In this document: positions 7,287 through 10,000 of the stretch, one piece after another
Layout: every line of letters begins with the position of its first letter
Numbering within the stretch: the first letter of the stretch is position 1
Origin: Nymphaea colorata
Lineage: Eukaryota > Streptophyta > Magnoliopsida > Nymphaeales > Nymphaeaceae
Direction: 5' to 3'
NCBI RefSeq assembly: GCF_008831285.2
Contig: NC_045140.1
Coordinates: forward strand, 29,703,959-29,713,958
Length of the DNA stretch: 10,000 bases
The notes under the pieces: model-generated
Told to the model about the DNA's origin: nothing
What the model saw: the letters and a program-made list of their open reading frames with translations, nothing else
Database searches by the model: none
Position numbers and translations under genes: made by a program

Positions 7287-8587
7287 AGATTTGTGGTGAG
7301 AACGGACCACAGCAACGCGTCTCGACTCCTATCCAGCAGAGATGGTTAGCCAAACTCCTTGGCTACGATTTCACGATAGAGTACAAGAAGGGAACCGAAA
7401 ACTCTGCTGCGGACTCCTTGTCACGCATGCCAGAGCAACTAAAAACTCTTTCTGTGATTGAGACCGACCTTTGGGATAGACTAACTCAGGAGCAAGATCA
7501 GGATCTAACTCTCAGGCTCCTCAAGCAGTCCATACGCCAGAATCCAGAGTCTATTCCCCACTATTCGTTAAGAGGAGAAATACTCTGCAAGAAGAGACGA
7601 GCCTTTGTACCTAAGAACTCGCCTCTCAAGGTTGAACTACTCAAACATTTTCATGACTCGAGCATTGCTGGTCACGAAGGCATGGCTAAAACTATGGGGC
7701 GCATTAAGGCACAGTTTTGGTGGGAGGGAATGAAAGCAGACGTGAGGGATTACGTGAAAGCCTGCCCTACCTGCCAACGTGAAAAATATGAGGCCATCAA
7801 GCCTCCAGGGCACTTGAACCCTTTGCCCATACCGGATAAGCCATGGGAAGATGTATCAATGGACTTCATTGATGCAATGCCCCGAGCTGAAGGGAAAGAG
7901 GCGGTGTTGGTCGTGGTAGATCGCTTAACCAAGTACAGCCATTTTGTGGCCCTACCTAGAAACTACCATGGACCAATGGTTGCTAATCTTTACCAAGATC
8001 ACGTTGGAAAGCTGCATGGTATGCCCAAGACCATTGTCTGCGATCGGGACTCGATCTTCCTCAGTGCTTTTTGGAGGGAGTATATGAGAATGGCGGGTAC
8101 AGTGATCAACTTTAGCACCGCCCATCATCCTCAAACAGATGGGCAGAGCGAAGTAGTCAACAGGACACTGGAGACCTATTTGAGGTGTTACGCCGGAGAG
8201 AGACCCAACACATGGGTCAAATATTTATCTTGGGCTGAGTGGTCCTATAACACCAGCCTCCATTCAGGAACCGGCATGACTCCCTATGAAGCCCTGTATG
8301 GTTGCCCGCCGAGTTATGTCCCGAGGTATGAGGTAGACACAGCAAGAGAAGATGAGGTCGATGTTGCCTTGAGAAACAGGGATGACATTCTAGCCATGCT
8401 CAAAAGAAACATCCAGAGGGCCCAGGCTAGAATGAAAAAGGCGCATGATAAGGGGCGTAGAGACAGAGAATTTGAGGTAGGCGACATGGTATGGTTAAAG
8501 AGGCTGCCCATGAAGCAGAAATCGTTGCTAGGACAGCCCTATTCGAAGCTTCTGCCAAGATACTATGGGCCGTTTCGAGTTCTTTAG
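7287..8587 (+). pseudogene. pol: gag-pol part 2: end of RNase H and integrase
   Basis: After the TGA the original frame continues for ten codons and includes the Thr-Asp-His of RNase H (Asp codon 7305-7307). A short deletion near 7316 then shifts the frame, and RNase H resumes (QQRWLAKLLGYDF, about 7334-7372). Integrase follows: an HHCC zinc-binding region (His codons at 7652 and 7673, Cys codons at 7763 and 7772) and a DDE core. The DDE residues are Asp at 7862 (VSMDFID), Asp at 7842+200 (codon 8042, VCDRDS) and Glu at 8150 (HPQTDGQSEVVNR). Exactly 35 residues separate the last two, the D,D-35-E spacing of the family. The C-terminal part reaches the YYGPF motif and stops at TAG 8585-8587, where the copy at 402-404 reads CAG. 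The integrase would insert element DNA into host chromosomes; here it lacks a start and its end. Confidence 0.92.
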
Positions 8588-9193
8588 AAGATTGGTAAGG
8601 CAGCCTATCGCATAGCTTTGCCACCTACAGCCCTTGTCCATCCAGTATTCCATGTCTCTCGGTTGAAGCCGCATCACGGGCCAGTACCAGAGCAAGAGGA
8701 ACCATTACCCGATGTTAGCCAACGCCCCTATTGAATCCTAAAGCACCGATGGGTCACTAGAGATGGTAGAGACCGCCACGAGGTTTTGATTGAATGGGAA
8801 GGAATCGATGGTGGTACCTCCTGGGAGTTGTTTGACAAGGTAAAATTCCAATTCCCTACAAGAGCTTGGGGACAAGCTCCATCTCAGGAGGGTGGATCTG
8901 ATACGGGTCAACCTGCAGAGTGGCCTAGGGTAGCCACAGATGTCGCTGAGAGCAGCCAAAGGGCGCGGGGCCAAGCCGCCCTTCATGCGATTAAGGCCCT
9001 ACAAGGCCAAGATGACTCAAGGCTGAGTCAAAAGGAAGGCGTAGTGCAGCAGGTGCAGACCTTACAAACTGAACATGCTCAGCTTAGAATCGATGCCGAG
9101 GGAGGAGCGGGAGGAGAGGCAACGGCTCTAAGCGAGGCTCTTGAGGACCAAGGCGAAAGGGGTCAAGTCCGAGTCCGGTCTAGTCCAACCTAG
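8588..9193 (+). pseudogene. pol: gag-pol part 3: integrase end, chromodomain and C-terminal tail
   Basis: This is the continuation of the same frame after the TAG. It carries the HPVFHVSRLK motif (near 8640-8670), then a second stop (TGA 8732-8734) at the first residues of the chromodomain; the other copy has CGA there (549-551). The rest of the chromodomain (to about 8857, with LIEWEG and SWE) and the hydrophilic tail are open to the natural stop TAG 9191-9193. One missense change (Ala to Asp near 8772) falls in the chromodomain. The tail is Gln/Glu-rich, with a stretch around 9030-9095 that looks coiled-coil-like. Without readthrough none of this would be made. Confidence 0.9.
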
Positions 9194-9281
9194 GTCTTCG
9201 CTATACTCATGCACTTAGGGTCAGCCTAGGGCGAGCCTAGGCGAATTTCTGGTCTGAACCAAGGCCCACAGCGTGCGGGCT
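9194..9281 (+). other. Spacer between pol stop and polypurine tract
   Basis: Eighty-eight untranslated bases, identical to 1011-1098. It holds the CCTAGG-containing direct repeat and no frame of note. There is no room for an additional gene such as env. Confidence 0.7.
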
Positions 9282-9295
9282 AAGGAGAGGACGAG
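9282..9295 (+). promoter_or_regulatory. Candidate polypurine tract
   Basis: This is the same purine-rich run as at 1099-1112, here in its functional place between pol and the 3' LTR of the main element. It would prime plus-strand synthesis. Confidence is limited by the interrupting C and by the LTR start not reading TG. Confidence 0.45.
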
Positions 9296-9441
9296 TTAGG
9301 GTCGAGACACTAAGTCTCAAGTTCGAGTTTGCTTGCGTTTTCTTTGATTTTAGAGTGCGCATTTGCTTTGGTAATCAATTCCGTTTTGGATTTTGATTTT
9401 GGGTTGGATCAATTGTTTAGATCCGCTTTTTAATTCAGTAC

Positions 9442-9449
9442 TATAAATA
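9442..9449 (+). promoter_or_regulatory. TATA box of the 3' LTR
   Basis: TATAAATA identical to 1259-1266. In a 3' LTR it could drive transcription outward into flanking DNA, or into a further tandem copy if one follows. Confidence 0.6.
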
Positions 9450-9605
9450 TTTAGGATTCTTTTGGATCTGCATGCAAAATTTGAGAATAGAAGTTCATTT
9501 GTCAAGTGCCTTTCTCTCTCCTCACGGCTTGATCTCTCTTTTCCCTTTGCGCAATTCTTCTACCCGCGCCTCTTGTCATTTCTCTTCTCTTGAACACATT
9601 TGGGA

Positions 9606-9677
9606 ATGTCGGCAAACATGGCGAGATTTCTGAAGAAGATCTTCAATCCAGCGGGTATTTCTTCTTTCTATGCCTAA
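9606..9677 (+). other. Short ORF in the 3' LTR
   Basis: Second copy of the 23-codon frame at 1424-1495. The inner ATG keeps A at -3 and G at +4. One codon differs (Asn for Thr). The same caution about function applies. Confidence 0.3.
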
Positions 9678-10000
9678 ATCTCTTTTCTCTTCGCATCCAC
9701 TCGCCCAAGGAATCGACGGCTCGAAGACTCCTCTTGCTCCGGCGTGAAGAGCTCTCCACAAGACCACGGCTTACCCCAAGGGATCAGCAACGAACTAGTG
9801 CAGCCAACACTCCCCACCGTGAAGGCTTGAGGCTACTCGTTCCCGGGAAGGCTCGTCATCTTTTAGGCAACTAGAAGGTGAGGGCAGACGACCAAAGGCT
9901 TCCGATTTGAGAGGTTAGTGCATTCGTTTAAGAGTTGAAATTGTGTAACGCCGTTGTATCGATTTGAGTTGAGATTCTGCCATTAAGGGGCTACTGATCT

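Larger units (their letters stand above)
1113..10000 (+). mobile_element. Chromovirus-type Ty3/gypsy retrotransposon, 3' LTR truncated by the window
   Basis: The components appear in canonical order: LTR, primer-binding site, gag, protease, reverse transcriptase, RNase H, integrase, chromodomain, purine tract, LTR. Integrase after RNase H defines Ty3/gypsy and the chromodomain defines the chromovirus branch. If the second LTR has the length of the first, the element would end near position 12,116, outside the window, giving about 11 kb. Target-site duplications cannot be examined: the left LTR is joined to another copy and the right end is missing. No envelope-like frame lies between pol and the 3' LTR. 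Several disabling lesions make it non-autonomous. Confidence 0.9.
8386..10000 (+). repeat. Long direct repeat, second copy (partner 203-1818)
   Basis: The offset is 8183 up to the A-run near 9475 and 8182 after it, because this copy has one A fewer. Divergence in the coding and spacer part (about 9 substitutions in 910 bases) and in the LTR part (about 4 in 705) is similarly low. Both parts of the repeat therefore separated at about the same time. Confidence 0.95.
9296..10000 (+). repeat. 3' LTR, first ~705 bases
   Basis: It matches 1113-1818 with about four substitutions and one single-base deletion. One change (G at 1136, A at 9319) breaks a CG and weakens the edge hairpin. It contains the TATA box and the short leader ORF. 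The window ends inside it. Confidence 0.85.

Noticed and set aside
7262-7315. First 18 codons of the frame leading into integrase
   Set aside because: They start at GTG and are an out-of-frame reading of RNase H before the deletion; the real protein-like sequence in this frame begins near 7316.
9194-9295. Possible env-like gene between pol and the 3' LTR
   Set aside because: Only about 100 bases are available and there is no frame with a signal peptide or membrane segment.

Overview
The window comes from a land-plant nuclear genome and is filled almost entirely by Ty3/gypsy (Metaviridae) LTR-retrotransposon DNA of the chromovirus type. The evidence is a gag–protease–reverse transcriptase–RNase H–integrase order in one long reading frame, a chromodomain after the integrase, and a 13-base primer-binding site (3937-3949) matching the 3' end of plant initiator-methionine tRNA. 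No host gene, tRNA, rRNA or CRISPR array was recognised, and no envelope-type gene. The chromovirus clade is left open: long LTRs recall Tekay/Del, but motif reading alone cannot settle it.

Layout. Positions 1-202 do not match the rest of the window and may be a diverged relative of the element or unrelated flank. Positions 203-1112 are the 3' end of an internal region: integrase tail, chromodomain, a roughly 110-residue C-terminal tail, and a purine-rich tract. From about 1113 to 3933 lies what I read as a complete LTR of about 2.8 kb, with a TATA box at 1259-1266. The primer-binding site and a short leader follow, then gag-pol from the ATG at 4113. The same integrase tail, chromodomain and tail return at 8386-9193, then the purine tract (9282-9295) and the first ~705 bases of a second LTR, cut off by the window end. 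Segment 203-1818 and segment 8386-10000 are near-identical, with about 13 substitutions and one single-base indel counted by eye.

The arrangement is therefore (end of internal region)–LTR–(full internal region)–LTR, the signature of two tandem copies sharing an LTR, probably made by recombination between related copies.

The gag-pol at 4113-9193 is dead. It has a TGA inside RNase H (7284-7286), a short out-of-frame deletion about 30 bases further on (near 7316), a TAG in the integrase C-terminal region (8585-8587) and a TGA at the start of the chromodomain (8732-8734). The upstream copy is open at the last two sites, reading CAG and CGA. Both differences are C-to-T changes in CHG or CG context, as expected from decay of methylated, silenced plant DNA.

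The points most worth a second look are the tandem structure with its sharp breakpoint at 203, the unusually long LTR/leader with a possible non-TG terminus, the long tail after the chromodomain, and a short well-initiated ORF inside the LTR. I found no convincing sign of a wholly new system.
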